From NCBI GenBank assembly GCA_030684515.1, contig JAUXVJ010000031.1, forward strand, positions 62,001 through 126,000: a stretch of DNA of 64,000 nucleotides, read 5' to 3'. The position numbers were made by a program, and so were the translations under genes. The DNA is from Actinomycetota bacterium (GTDB lineage: Bacteria > Actinomycetota > Actinomycetes > S36-B12). This document shows, piece after piece, positions 1 through 7,545 of the stretch. The notes beneath the pieces are model-generated. The model was not told the DNA's origin. It made no database searches and saw nothing but the letters and a program-made list of their open reading frames with translations. Each line of letters begins with the position of its first letter. Position 1 is the stretch's first letter.

Positions 1-127
1 TGGGCGCCCAGGATTCACGATCGGCACAGTGGATCATGCGGGAGCAGCCCGATGCCCTGTCCATGAGTCAGGTCTTGCACAGGATTCCCTGCGCTGAGCA
101 GTCCGATACTCCAGACAGGAGGTCAAC
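1..127. other. Region upstream of the first gene
   Basis: No complete gene is visible. Short open stretches exist in all forward frames and one may be the 3' end of an upstream gene, but the frame cannot be decided. An AGGAGG-like ribosome binding site ends just before the start at 128. Confidence 0.3.
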
Positions 128-1147
128 ATGCTCAAGCTGCTCAACCGAAAGTTCGCGCGCACGCCCAAGAATTACCCGCCTGATATTGACGATCACGTGC
201 TCATGCGCGCCCTTGAGGAGATTGCAGCCAAAGGCGCAACTGGTCGCCTGACAGTTCGAGGCGCAGCCGGCAGCAGAGCGCACATCTATGCCTTCGACGG
301 CGAGCTCTACGCAGTTGAACTGGAGGGCTATCAGCCCCCAGTTGATCTGCGCCTGCATTCTGGCGGTCACCTTGATCGTGCACAGCTGGCGGAACTCGTC
401 CTGGCTGAGCCCGGCTCACCGGCGCAGAGGGCTAGAACAGCTGCCACGCGCGGTTGGCTTTCAATTGAGGATCTAGGGCTGGTCCACCATGAGTTTGTTC
501 TCGCGGCCTTTGGCGCGTTGTTGTTGACTCAGGTGACCTCGACCAGTTTCACGGAGGGAGCCGCTACGGGGGAGGTGTGTGCGGTTCCCGTGCCCATCGA
601 CGTCCTTCGGGAAGCTGCTCAGTTTCGTCAGACTCGGATGGCCGAGGACTGGTCGCACGTCACCGACTTGCAGCCCGCGGAGGAGCGCATCCTGCAACCG
701 ACGACTGGTCAATTGCCCGATGACTGCCAGTTGCCAGAGTTCGTCGCGCTCTTTGGGGAACTCGATGGTCAGAAGTCATTGGCACAGGCGGCCTACCGCT
801 GCGGCTACACCCTCGCTGAGGCGGTCCATCTGGTCAGCGCTTTGAAGATGCGAAGCCTGCTGACAGCTGGCGGGTCAACAGCGGAGTCGGAGGCCCTGCT
901 GGTTCCCGAGGCTTTCCCGTATTTCGCCGGTGTGATCGCGGTCGATTCAGCGGAGGACCAGCCGGAGAATTCCGAATTGTCTGACCGCAATGTCGAAGAA
1001 GTCCTCACGCAGGATGAGGGACGCACGCATGACGTTGATACAGCTGTCGTTGAGGCACTGCGTGAGGAGCTCGCACGTGCGCTGGCGCACGTGGAAGTCA
1101 TTCGCGCACAGTTGGAGCGTGTTGATGTCGTGCTGACTGATGCCTGA
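128..1147 (+). CDS. DUF4388-like (PATAN) domain protein of a pilus operon
   Basis: A 339-residue soluble protein. Residues about 25-130 resemble the DUF4388/PATAN domain: an alternating hydrophobic pattern with the short motif GATGRLTV and a following ELYAVELEG strand. This domain is found in gliding, pilus and regulatory proteins. The middle (about 190-250) resembles a helical repeat and the last 40 residues look like an amphipathic helix. The start is set by an AGGAGG Shine-Dalgarno about 7 bases upstream. The stop overlaps the prepilin peptidase start by 8 bases, so translation is probably coupled. I infer a role in assembling or regulating a type IV or Tad-type appendage. The domain assignment is by recognition of pattern only and is moderately sure. 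Confidence 0.7.
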   Translation: MLKLLNRKFARTPKNYPPDIDDHVLMRALEEIAAKGATGRLTVRGAAGSRAHIYAFDGELYAVELEGYQPPVDLRLHSGGHLDRAQLAELVLAEPGSPAQRARTAATRGWLSIEDLGLVHHEFVLAAFGALLLTQVTSTSFTEGAATGEVCAVPVPIDVLREAAQFRQTRMAEDWSHVTDLQPAEERILQPTTGQLPDDCQLPEFVALFGELDGQKSLAQAAYRCGYTLAEAVHLVSALKMRSLLTAGGSTAESEALLVPEAFPYFAGVIAVDSAEDQPENSELSDRNVEEVLTQDEGRTHDVDTAVVEALREELARALAHVEVIRAQLERVDVVLTDA

Positions 1148-1940
1148 AGAACTGCTGATCGTCATTGCGGCTGGCGTGCTTGGATTGCTCATCGGATCCT
1201 TCCTCAATGTGGTGATCGCTCGTGTACCCGAAGGCAGATCGATTGTGCGTCCGGCTTCTGCCTGTCCGCGCTGTCGAGCCACATTGGCCTGGTACGACAA
1301 CATTCCCCTCCTGTCCTGGTTCGTCCTTCGGGGGTGCTGTCGCAATTGTGCGACTCCCATCTCGGCCCGCTATCCCTTGGTCGAGGCAATCAGCGCTGTG
1401 CTCTGGCTGGTGTTGACGTGGTGGGCTCTGGGCGTTCCGGAACGCATGTCGCTTCTTCCATTGCTGCTCGTACTTGCCAGTGCCGGGCTCGCTCTGGCGG
1501 TCATCGATCTGGACCATCATCGACTTCCTGACGTGATCGTGCTCCCGCTATATCCGGTCACGTTGCTAGGTCTGCTCCTGAGTCAGCTGATCGATGGGCA
1601 CAGTCATTGGCTCCAAGCCCTGATCGGTGCGGCGATCTGGGGATTGACGATCGGTGGACTGTGGTTGATCACTGCGGGTCGCGGGATGGGACTTGGCGAT
1701 GCAAAGCTTGCACCTGTATTGGGCGCAACCGTCGCATGGCTGGGGATCGCTGAGTCCGCGATAGGTTTGCTGGCTGCATTCGTATCGGGCGCATTCGTTG
1801 GACTTGGGTTCATCATCCTGGGCCAACGAGGGCGCGGGGCCCGTATTGCCTTCGGTCCGTTTCTGCTCTGTGGCGCCCTGATCGCCGTGCTCTTTGGCGA
1901 ACGGCTCTGGGAGAGCTACTCCAAGGCAATGGGACTGTGA
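1140..1940 (+). CDS. Prepilin peptidase, A24 family
   Basis: An integral membrane aspartic protease of 266 residues that cleaves the leader of type IV prepilins at the inner face of the membrane and often methylates the new N-terminus. The N-terminal domain has GSFLN at residues 19-23 and two zinc-type cysteine pairs (C42/C45 and C67/C70), the arrangement of bifunctional PilD-like enzymes. The two catalytic aspartates lie in DLDHHRLPD near residue 123-125 and in GMGLGDAKL near residue 183. About seven further hydrophobic segments follow. It overlaps the upstream gene by 8 bases. With the TadZ-like ATPase downstream, this defines the operon as pilus-related. The full-length form with methylase cysteines is more like PilD than the short TadV/CpaA type. 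Confidence 0.95.
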   Translation: MPEELLIVIAAGVLGLLIGSFLNVVIARVPEGRSIVRPASACPRCRATLAWYDNIPLLSWFVLRGCCRNCATPISARYPLVEAISAVLWLVLTWWALGVPERMSLLPLLLVLASAGLALAVIDLDHHRLPDVIVLPLYPVTLLGLLLSQLIDGHSHWLQALIGAAIWGLTIGGLWLITAGRGMGLGDAKLAPVLGATVAWLGIAESAIGLLAAFVSGAFVGLGFIILGQRGRGARIAFGPFLLCGALIAVLFGERLWESYSKAMGL

Positions 1941-1979
1941 CGCATGCTTGGGGCCGATACCTTATTCGAGGGGGCGTGA

Positions 1980-2405
1980 ATGCTTGGCTGGGTTGAGGAC
2001 GATGCCGATGGGCGTTCTGTTCTCATGCGGTCAGGGCTGGGACGCATCGCGTCCCTGCTGCCAGTGGGTTCAGGCGATGAGCACGAAGAGCATCTCTTTC
2101 ACACCGTGGTGATCGAAGTCGAACCGACTCCTGGTCGTCCGCGCTCCGTGCGTCTGAGCACCAAAGCGCGCGTCATAGAAGGCGCTGCCCTCCATAGGGA
2201 GGCGCAAGCCGGCTTGGCCGATCAGGAGAAGCGTGCTTGGTTGATCGCCTGGCATCGGCATAGCTGGGTCCCGGTAGAGGTTCCGATCACTTCTTTGGAT
2301 CTTCAGTCCGATACACAGGCATGGCTGGTCTCTTTGGAGCAGGTGAGGACGGACGTGGAGGACGCGTCCAACTTCCAGGGCGCGGGAGGGCAGGGCTATG
2401 AGTGA
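1980..2405 (+). CDS. Hypothetical protein in pilus operon (141 aa)
   Basis: I do not recognise this 141-residue protein. It has no signal peptide or membrane segment, and is mixed alpha/beta in character with several Trp residues (for example WLIAWHRHSW) in the second half. The start is supported by a GAGGGGG ribosome binding site. It follows the prepilin peptidase after 39 bases and its stop overlaps the next gene by 8 bases, so it belongs to the same transcript. Its position suggests a helper for pilus assembly, but nothing in the sequence proves that. Confidence 0.75.
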   Translation: MLGWVEDDADGRSVLMRSGLGRIASLLPVGSGDEHEEHLFHTVVIEVEPTPGRPRSVRLSTKARVIEGAALHREAQAGLADQEKRAWLIAWHRHSWVPVEVPITSLDLQSDTQAWLVSLEQVRTDVEDASNFQGAGGQGYE

Positions 2406-2727
2406 GCGACCAGATGTTGTCGTCTCGATGTTCAGCAGAGTTGATCAGGCCGTGATGCGAATTCGACTTGAAGAATCTCCACTGGAGGATGCTGAAGTTG
2501 GCTTCCTGAGCGATCGTGATGCGACGGGCCAGCCTGAGGTCTCGGATTCGCTCTTGGCGGGGATCCGGATCTTTGCAGGTGTCGATGACACTCATGACAA
2601 GGATCAAACCGCGCTGGAGGCACAGGGCGCTGATGCTGACAGCCCGCAGGAATTCGTCGCAGATGAGGGGACTCGGGAGAACTTCATTTTGTTCGGTCCT
2701 GCTGGCAAAACTGCGAGTTCGGCATGA
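2398..2727 (+). CDS. Hypothetical acidic protein in pilus operon (109 aa)
   Basis: A 109-residue, strongly acidic protein without membrane segments. I do not recognise a family. The first half (VVVSMFSRVDQAVMRIRLEES) looks folded; the second half is rich in Asp, Glu, Ala and Gln and is probably disordered. Its start overlaps the upstream gene by 8 bases and its stop overlaps the ATPase start by 4 bases (ATGA). The three genes therefore form a tightly coupled unit, which is the main support for it being real. Confidence 0.7.
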   Translation: MSERPDVVVSMFSRVDQAVMRIRLEESPLEDAEVGFLSDRDATGQPEVSDSLLAGIRIFAGVDDTHDKDQTALEAQGADADSPQEFVADEGTRENFILFGPAGKTASSA

Positions 2728-4253
2728 ACGCGGGTCGTCTTGTGAGTGTGATTGTCGTTGCGGAGCCGAACGTTCATGCCCTGCTCGTCGCAGCTGGTGC
2801 CCAATGGCATATCGAGCCGCGGCAGGAGAGCGTGTCCCAGATGTGGTCTGGTCTGTCCTCGGGTCAACTGAATGCGCAGTCCCGCATTCTGGTGTTCTCT
2901 GATTCACTCGCCGAAGGCAGCGCACACGCTCCAGCAGAGACGCGTGACACCGCGCTCGCCATTGTCACCATGGCGCAAGCCGGTGCCAGGGTGTTTGTCG
3001 CGAGTTCTGGGGCGGCAGCTAGGGCCGCATTGCTGGCCCGCATTGATGCGGAGGCCTCAGCCCGCGGGGTTGAACCGGGCAGTCTTGCGGTGGGCATACT
3101 CGATCTTGAACTTGGAGCGCGCGCGGTGCTTGAGGAAATCGCCGATCGCACGCGGGATCTTGTGCAATTCCCTGAGAGCCTGCCATCTGAGATCGATGTG
3201 ATGCTCGGACAGTCAAGCGCACCCGCGCCTGCTGCCGCTGAATTCATCCGACTTCGCATGCCTGAACTTCCGCCGATCGGTGGCGCCCCTGCCCCGTTTG
3301 CTACGGTCGACCTGGTCGACGAACTGCCTCCTTCTGCATCGCGCGAGCTCCTGGATCGACCGCGCCTAGAAGGTCAGATGACCATCACCGTGACGTCGAG
3401 CAAGGGTGGCTCGGGCAAGTCAACGGCGTCGATCATGCTGGCTGCTTCGATCGCTCGAGCCTCAATGCGCGCAGGCAGGCCATTGTCAGTGTGCATCGTG
3501 GATCTGGACACGCGCGATGGCCAAGTGGCATCACTCATCGGTCGCTTCATGCCGACGGCACTGAATATCCGAGTGCAGCCGGTCTGGGATGAGGCGAGCA
3601 TTCGGCGCAATCTTGTGCGGGCCGAGGCCTTGGGCATCGACTGCCTGCTTGCCCCCATTCGCCCTCGCACAGCGGATACCGTCGGCCCGGACTTCTACCG
3701 TGCAATCGTGCGCAGCCTGCAACGCATGTATGACGTCATCGTCATGGACACCAGCGTCCAGTACTTGGAGCCCTTGATTGCAAAGGTGGCACTTGTCGAG
3801 GCTGACGAGATCCTCTTCGTCACCAACCTCGCATCGACAGCGGTACAAGGAATGGCGCGCGCCTTGCGCGAGATCACCGCACCCATCGATGAATCCGGTT
3901 TGGGAATCCCACGCGAGAAGTTGGGGATCATCGTCAATCAATCAGCAGCCAATGTCGGCATGGAGCAGGAGCAGGTGCTGGCCGCCGGATTGGGCATGCC
4001 AGTTGTCGGGGTGATTCCACTGGCGACTCGTGATGTGCTCACCGCCACGAATCTCAATCGCATGCACGAGTTGCTTGACCATCCCTTGGTCGGTCCCGGT
4101 TACCACGAACTTGCGGTCTCGTGTCTGCCCAATGCGCTGTTCGCGCCATGGGAGGGCCCCGAGGTTCCGTCGGCGTTGGACGAAACCGGACAGCCGGTTT
4201 ACGAGAAGTTCGATCCCGAGACTGAGCGACGCCAGATGTCGTACAAGCGCTGA
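2724..4253 (+). CDS. TadZ/CpaE-like pilus assembly ATPase (MinD/ParA family)
   Basis: A 509-residue protein. The C-terminal part is a MinD/ParA P-loop ATPase with a deviant Walker A, KGGSGKST, at about residue 227, a VDLDTRDGQ switch region and a later VMDTS strand. The N-terminal 200 residues are receiver-like in length and pattern but show no clear phospho-acceptor. This is the usual architecture of TadZ/CpaE, which positions Tad or type IV pilus machinery at the membrane or pole. It is longer than a chromosome-partition ParA and no parB lies nearby. It overlaps the preceding gene by ATGA. A prepilin peptidase three genes upstream supports the pilus role. MinD-like flagellar or gliding regulators are alternatives. 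Confidence 0.85.
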   Translation: MNAGRLVSVIVVAEPNVHALLVAAGAQWHIEPRQESVSQMWSGLSSGQLNAQSRILVFSDSLAEGSAHAPAETRDTALAIVTMAQAGARVFVASSGAAARAALLARIDAEASARGVEPGSLAVGILDLELGARAVLEEIADRTRDLVQFPESLPSEIDVMLGQSSAPAPAAAEFIRLRMPELPPIGGAPAPFATVDLVDELPPSASRELLDRPRLEGQMTITVTSSKGGSGKSTASIMLAASIARASMRAGRPLSVCIVDLDTRDGQVASLIGRFMPTALNIRVQPVWDEASIRRNLVRAEALGIDCLLAPIRPRTADTVGPDFYRAIVRSLQRMYDVIVMDTSVQYLEPLIAKVALVEADEILFVTNLASTAVQGMARALREITAPIDESGLGIPREKLGIIVNQSAANVGMEQEQVLAAGLGMPVVGVIPLATRDVLTATNLNRMHELLDHPLVGPGYHELAVSCLPNALFAPWEGPEVPSALDETGQPVYEKFDPETERRQMSYKR

Positions 4254-4273
4254 TCGATGAAAGCTGGTGTGCC

Positions 4274-4654
4274 ATGTCCGAACTTGCTGATGTTGCCTTT
4301 GCGGTATTCGCCTTGCAGCAACCCGTGTCCTTGGATGCCATGGCCGAGCAAGCACGCGAGCATCGGCTGATCATGGCCAGTGCGAATACACCCGGTTGGT
4401 TTGCTGCTGCTGCCTCCTCCAGCAGCCTGCCTGAGATCGCACCTGAGCTTCATGAGGCGCAGTCGGCCATAGACGCTGAAAGCCGTGAGGTGATGGATCT
4501 CGTGTGGCTCTATGCGCCGGAGTTGAGAGATGTCGAACCGGCCAGCTCGGACGCCGTTGCTCCTGCGACGCCGCTCACCCCGGAGATCCATGAATCCTCG
4601 GCTTCGTCGGTGCAGATCGGTCTGTTGCGCCAGCTCTCGGACTTCGACAGCTGA
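4274..4654 (+). CDS. Hypothetical protein after the TadZ-like gene (126 aa)
   Basis: A 126-residue protein lying 20 bases after the ATPase, probably the last gene of the pilus operon. The N-terminal 50 residues look like a small helical domain (MSELADVAFAVFALQQPVSL), followed by Ala/Ser-rich linkers and a short C-terminal helix (QIGLLRQLSDFDS). No family was recognised. There is no good Shine-Dalgarno, so the start is the weakest part of this call. Confidence 0.6.
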   Translation: MSELADVAFAVFALQQPVSLDAMAEQAREHRLIMASANTPGWFAAAASSSSLPEIAPELHEAQSAIDAESREVMDLVWLYAPELRDVEPASSDAVAPATPLTPEIHESSASSVQIGLLRQLSDFDS

Positions 4655-4672
4655 ATTCGCCCGCGCCACAAG

Positions 4673-4678
4673 TACGCT
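4673..4678 (+). promoter_or_regulatory. -10 box TACGCT giving a leaderless mRNA
   Basis: TACGCT is followed by six bases and then the GTG at 4685. Transcription would begin at or next to the start codon. This supports GTG over the internal ATG at 4733. Confidence 0.55.
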
Positions 4679-4684
4679 GGGAGA

Positions 4685-5281
4685 GTGCAGGAGTCAGTTG
4701 AACTTGAGCCGGATGTAACGGTCAGCGGCCACATGCAGTTCCACCGCATGGATGACATGACGCCGGCAGACTTCGAAGTCTTGCGTGAGGTTCATCAGCA
4801 GAATCTTCAAAAGCTGCCCGATTTGCTTTTGAGCATGCTTGATCTGCTGGGTGGCGACGAGGCATATCCCGTTGATCGCAAGGTGCACAGCCTGCAAGCA
4901 GCAACTCGTGCGATGCGCGACGGTCGCGACGAGGAGTACGTCGTTGTCGCACTGCTGCATGACATCTCAGAGACTTTGGGGCCCCTGAACCATGGTGATG
5001 TCATCGCCGCGATTCTCAAGCCCTTCATCAGTGTGTCCAATCATTGGATGCTCGAACACCATCCGTTGTTCCAGACCTACTTCTATGGCACGAGTGTTGG
5101 TGTTGATCCCAATGGGCGCGATAAATATCGCGACAGTCTGTATTTCGACCAGACGGCAGAGTTCTGTGCGTTATACGACGAAGTTTCCTTTGATCCGGAC
5201 TACGCCAATGAGCCGATCGAAGTATTTGTCCCGATGGTGCATCGAGTGCTGAACAAGACCTGGTCGCCACCGACCAGCTAG
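4685..5281 (+). CDS. HD-domain protein, possible PhnZ/inositol-oxygenase-like
   Basis: A 198-residue protein with a His-Asp pair in LLHDISE near residue 98-99, an upstream histidine in KVHSLQAA, and a second histidine-rich motif EHHPLFQTYFYG. This layout resembles HD proteins related to PhnZ and myo-inositol oxygenase, which use a mixed-valence di-iron centre to oxidise organic substrates. Other HD proteins are phosphohydrolases, and the sequence does not decide between them. The conserved C-terminal pattern (FDQTAEFCALYDEVSFDPDY) is typical of a widespread uncharacterised subfamily. The GTG start is chosen because a -10 box lies six bases upstream. No phosphonate genes lie nearby, so the substrate is unknown. 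Confidence 0.75.
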   Translation: MQESVELEPDVTVSGHMQFHRMDDMTPADFEVLREVHQQNLQKLPDLLLSMLDLLGGDEAYPVDRKVHSLQAATRAMRDGRDEEYVVVALLHDISETLGPLNHGDVIAAILKPFISVSNHWMLEHHPLFQTYFYGTSVGVDPNGRDKYRDSLYFDQTAEFCALYDEVSFDPDYANEPIEVFVPMVHRVLNKTWSPPTS

Positions 5282-5345
5282 ATCCGGCGCTGCTCCTTTG
5301 ACAGGGAGGTGCGACAGAGGTGCGACTCGAGCGGGGTCGATTTGA

Positions 5346-5357
5346 GGCGCATGCGCC
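5346..5357. promoter_or_regulatory. Perfect 12-bp palindrome upstream of csbD-like gene
   Basis: GGCGCATGCGCC lies about 40 bases before the start of the CsbD-like gene, next to AGATACT, which could be a -10 element. It may be an operator, but a chance palindrome cannot be excluded. Confidence 0.3.
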
Positions 5358-5398
5358 AAGATACTGAAGAGTCACATTTACAAGAGAAGGCGTGCATC

Positions 5399-5590
5399 AT
5401 GGCAATCAACCCGGATGAAGCAAAGGGTCGCGTAAAGAAGGCCGTTGGAGACCTCACTGACAATGAAGATTTGAAGAATGAAGGTCGTGCGGATCAAGCC
5501 TCGGGCAAAGCCAAAGAAGCACTGAAGAGCGTGGAAGAAACTGCTGAAGAAGTAGTGGACAAGGTGCGCGACGCCGTCAAGCGCGATTGA
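5399..5590 (+). CDS. CsbD-family stress protein
   Basis: A 63-residue, highly charged protein. The pattern EAKGRVKKAVGDLTDNEDLKN followed by a second helix RADQASGKAKEALK is the CsbD signature, and the length matches the family. CsbD-like proteins are general-stress proteins in many bacteria and their biochemical function is unknown. The ATG at 5399 was chosen over an upstream in-frame start because the family begins exactly here and GAGAAGG precedes it. It stands alone between the HD gene and a small membrane protein gene. The residues end in an acidic-basic helix (EEVVDKVRDAVKRD). Confidence 0.9.
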   Translation: MAINPDEAKGRVKKAVGDLTDNEDLKNEGRADQASGKAKEALKSVEETAEEVVDKVRDAVKRD

Positions 5591-5802
5591 ATCTGCTGAG
5601 CTCAGGGGATTCGGGCAGCTTGCTCTGTCGTAATGTCAATTGAGATGACGGCAGGGATTCCGGTCGTGAAATCAACTGCCGTGTCGCAGTTGCCTCGCAG
5701 GGGAATCGCGGCTTGTGTCAGGCATTTCTTTCGATAGGTGTGGTTGTTACTTTCGACGAATCTCCTGAAATTCGCAGGGAGTCCTGTTGAAAGGAAATTC
5801 TC

Positions 5803-6042
5803 ATGGGAATTGGAATCAGCCTGTTAATCATTGCTATCGGAGCGGTCATGAAGTTTGCCGTGACAGCCGATGCAAGCGGATTCAACATCGGCGTCGCCGG
5901 CGTTGTACTCATGATCGTAGGTGGGGTTGGTCTGGTCCTGTCGATCATCTTCTGGTCCACCTGGGGTGGTATTCATCGCGGAGACGCCGTCGCGGTCGCC
6001 CAGCCAGTTGCACCTGTGCAAACCCGCGACCCTCGCGTCTGA
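5803..6042 (+). CDS. DUF6458-like small membrane protein
   Basis: A 79-residue protein with two hydrophobic segments (about residues 4-22 and 30-52) and a short hydrophilic tail. The start MGIGISLLIIAIGAVMKFAV and the second segment GVAGVVLMIVGGVGLVLSI match the pattern of DUF6458, a small actinobacterial membrane family of unknown function. AAGGA lies 8 bases before the ATG. A strong terminator follows at 6050-6087, so it is probably transcribed alone. Confidence 0.85.
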   Translation: MGIGISLLIIAIGAVMKFAVTADASGFNIGVAGVVLMIVGGVGLVLSIIFWSTWGGIHRGDAVAVAQPVAPVQTRDPRV

Positions 6043-6049
6043 TAGCGCT

Positions 6050-6087
6050 CTGCTTCAGGACTCACCTCGTCGTGGGTCCTGAAGCAG
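6050..6087 (+). terminator. Strong hairpin terminator after DUF6458 gene
   Basis: Two 16-base arms (6050-6065 and 6072-6087) pair at 15 of 16 positions around the loop CTCGTC, followed by TTT. It lies directly after the stop at 6042. Confidence 0.8.
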
Positions 6088-6145
6088 TTTGCGGGCGTGC
6101 GACAACTCGCCATTCGTGAACATGATCGCCAATGACTAGGGAAAG

Positions 6146-6313
6146 CTAGGCATTGGTGGCGCTTCTCATCAAGTCAACAACGCTGGTCTGATTGATCGAC
6201 TCAGGTACATTCTGATGTGATTCCTCGATGTGCTGGTATGCATCATCAAGCAATGAATCTGCGCTTGCGGCTTCAAGCTGTGCCCCACATGTGCACGTCA
6301 CCACGATGGACAT
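6146..6313 (-). CDS. Small DUF1059-like protein
   Basis: A 55-residue protein starting MSIVVTCTCGAQLEA. The CTCG motif, followed by DSLLDDAYQHIEESHQN, resembles DUF1059 proteins, in which a short N-terminal cysteine strand precedes a helix ending in His. Function is unknown. The ATG at 6313 is chosen because a very strong AAAGGAGGA ribosome binding site precedes it; a longer reading frame upstream has none. It converges on the DUF6458 gene and shares the gap with its terminator. Confidence 0.75.
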   Translation of the reverse strand: MSIVVTCTCGAQLEAASADSLLDDAYQHIEESHQNVPESINQTSVVDLMRSATNA

Positions 6314-6491
6314 ACATCCTCCTTTGGCTAACACAATTTTCGTACTAGAGGCCGCTGCGCGCAATGGAAGATCCGTCGCGGATCAGTCTCAAGCAGCAGC
6401 CAGAATTTCGATATGCGCTGCTTCATCCGCATACGCGAGGGTGGATATTTATCAGCGCGAGGTCCGACCAGTGGTCAGCAACTGCTGAAAG

Positions 6492-6505
6492 TCCTGCGGG
6501 CAGGA
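6492..6505 (-). terminator. Possible terminator of the minus-strand small-gene run
   Basis: A 5-6 base pair hairpin (TCCTGC with GCAGGA and a two- to four-base loop) lies about 20 bases after the stop at 6525. It is followed on the minus strand by CTTTC. It is a weak terminator at best. Confidence 0.4.
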
Positions 6506-6524
6506 ATCCTTGCCTCTTGGTGAG

Positions 6525-6668
6525 TTACTGACTTTTCTTGGAATCAACAATCGGCTGATCTGTCGGCGTGCTGGGCTGAGCGCCACCAATATCAGGCATG
6601 TCCTCAGATGGCTCCTGGAGTTCCTTCTCGCGAGGGAGATCCTCGTGGTCCTTCGGTGCATCAGGCAT
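6525..6668 (-). CDS. Small acidic hypothetical protein (47 aa)
   Basis: A 47-residue reading frame rich in Asp, Glu, Pro and Lys (starting MPDAPKDHEDLPREKE, ending VDSKKSQ), so probably disordered. No family was recognised. It is supported by AAGGGA before the ATG and by an 8-base overlap with the stop of the upstream membrane-protein gene. It is the third gene of an overlapping minus-strand run. Confidence 0.6.
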   Translation of the reverse strand: MPDAPKDHEDLPREKELQEPSEDMPDIGGAQPSTPTDQPIVDSKKSQ

Positions 6669-6861
6669 GTCTGAATCCCTTCCACGGTTTCAAGAATGTG
6701 CGCTTGGGATGACTGCGTATCTGCACAATGGCCCTGATCGCTATTGCGACACCGATAGCCAACATTAAGGCGCTGAATATCAGGGGAGGATCTGCAGCCA
6801 AGGCCTTGGCTACCAAATGCTCGGAATCCATTGGATTAACGGCGTCAGATTGGCTCATCAT
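6661..6861 (-). CDS. Small single-pass membrane protein (66 aa)
   Basis: A 66-residue protein with one clear membrane segment (about residues 26-47, FSALMLAIGVAIAIRAIVQI) and a basic tail (RSHPKRTFLKPWKGFRHA). This suggests an N-out or tail-in arrangement. The start at 6861 (or the adjacent ATG at 6858) is preceded by AGAAGTGAG and overlaps the end of the upstream gene by 17 bases; its own stop overlaps the next start. No family was recognised. Confidence 0.65.
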   Translation of the reverse strand: MMSQSDAVNPMDSEHLVAKALAADPPLIFSALMLAIGVAIAIRAIVQIRSHPKRTFLKPWKGFRHA

Positions 6862-7333
6862 TTGGCTCACTTCTTTCGATAACGGCCCCAACCGAGCGGG
6901 CGACCTTGGGTTCGACCTTGCTGGTCGCAGCAGTCCTCGACGCGTCTCCATCTGAAGCAGACCCGCGTTCCTCTGACTTCATCACGCTTTGCAGTTCGGC
7001 GCTGAAGGCATTGATCTGTGGGGCATTCAGATGTATGGCGAGCATCTCCACGAACTCGTGCTCACGTTGGAGTTCCAGACGAACCAGACTTGACAGTGTT
7101 TCCATTCTGAGTTTCAGCTGCAGGCGCTGGGGGGGTGGGGATTGAATCTCCCGGCCTATCGCAGCAATTGCGTCACGCAGTTGTTCATGACCTTCGACTT
7201 CTGTGAAACCAGAGACGCTTTGAACCAGGCCGCGATAGCGCGCGAAATGCCTCATGTATTTGGTGATGCGAGCATTCACGGCCCGAAGCGCTGCCGGTTC
7301 CGCGATGAGTGGGAGATCGACCGTGAATCGCAA
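6845..7333 (-). CDS. Hypothetical helical protein, N-terminus uncertain
   Basis: A protein of at least 162 residues, helical and Leu/Arg-rich (for example LRMETLSSLVRLELQREHEFVEMLAIHL), with a disordered Ser/Ala/Lys tail. No family was recognised. The first standard start in frame is a TTG at 7333 without a ribosome binding site. However, the frame remains open and protein-like for some 24 further codons upstream (ending PLEAWQREIDE) with no ATG, GTG or TTG. An ATG with AGAGGA spacing lies at about 7391 in a neighbouring frame. Either a non-standard start is used or a single-base indel, perhaps in the run of five G at about 7372, breaks the frame. It heads the overlapping run of three minus-strand genes. 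Confidence 0.6.
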   Translation of the reverse strand: MRFTVDLPLIAEPAALRAVNARITKYMRHFARYRGLVQSVSGFTEVEGHEQLRDAIAAIGREIQSPPPQRLQLKLRMETLSSLVRLELQREHEFVEMLAIHLNAPQINAFSAELQSVMKSEERGSASDGDASRTAATSKVEPKVARSVGAVIERSEPNDEPI

Positions 7334-7545
7334 TTCGTCAATTTCGCGCTGCCATGCTTCGAGGGGGTCCAGATCAGTGTTGATGTCATCACCATCCTCT
7401 GAGTAGCGTCTGGCCGGTGCTGGACAGGCTTTTCGGTGTCAATCCATGTTGTCGCATCTGTCCCACAATGTGGGTCTGGCAATGACCGCAAGTTCGTCGC
7501 AATAGCGATCTTTTGCACGAATCGTGAACCTGCACGGATTCGGCG

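Noticed and set aside
2287-2925. 212-residue minus-strand ORF opposite the pilus genes
   Set aside because: The plus-strand genes here overlap in operon fashion; the reverse frame is Arg/Ser-rich and has no support.
6452-6685. 77-residue minus-strand ORF
   Set aside because: A better frame in the same place (6525-6668) has a ribosome binding site and coupling to its neighbour.
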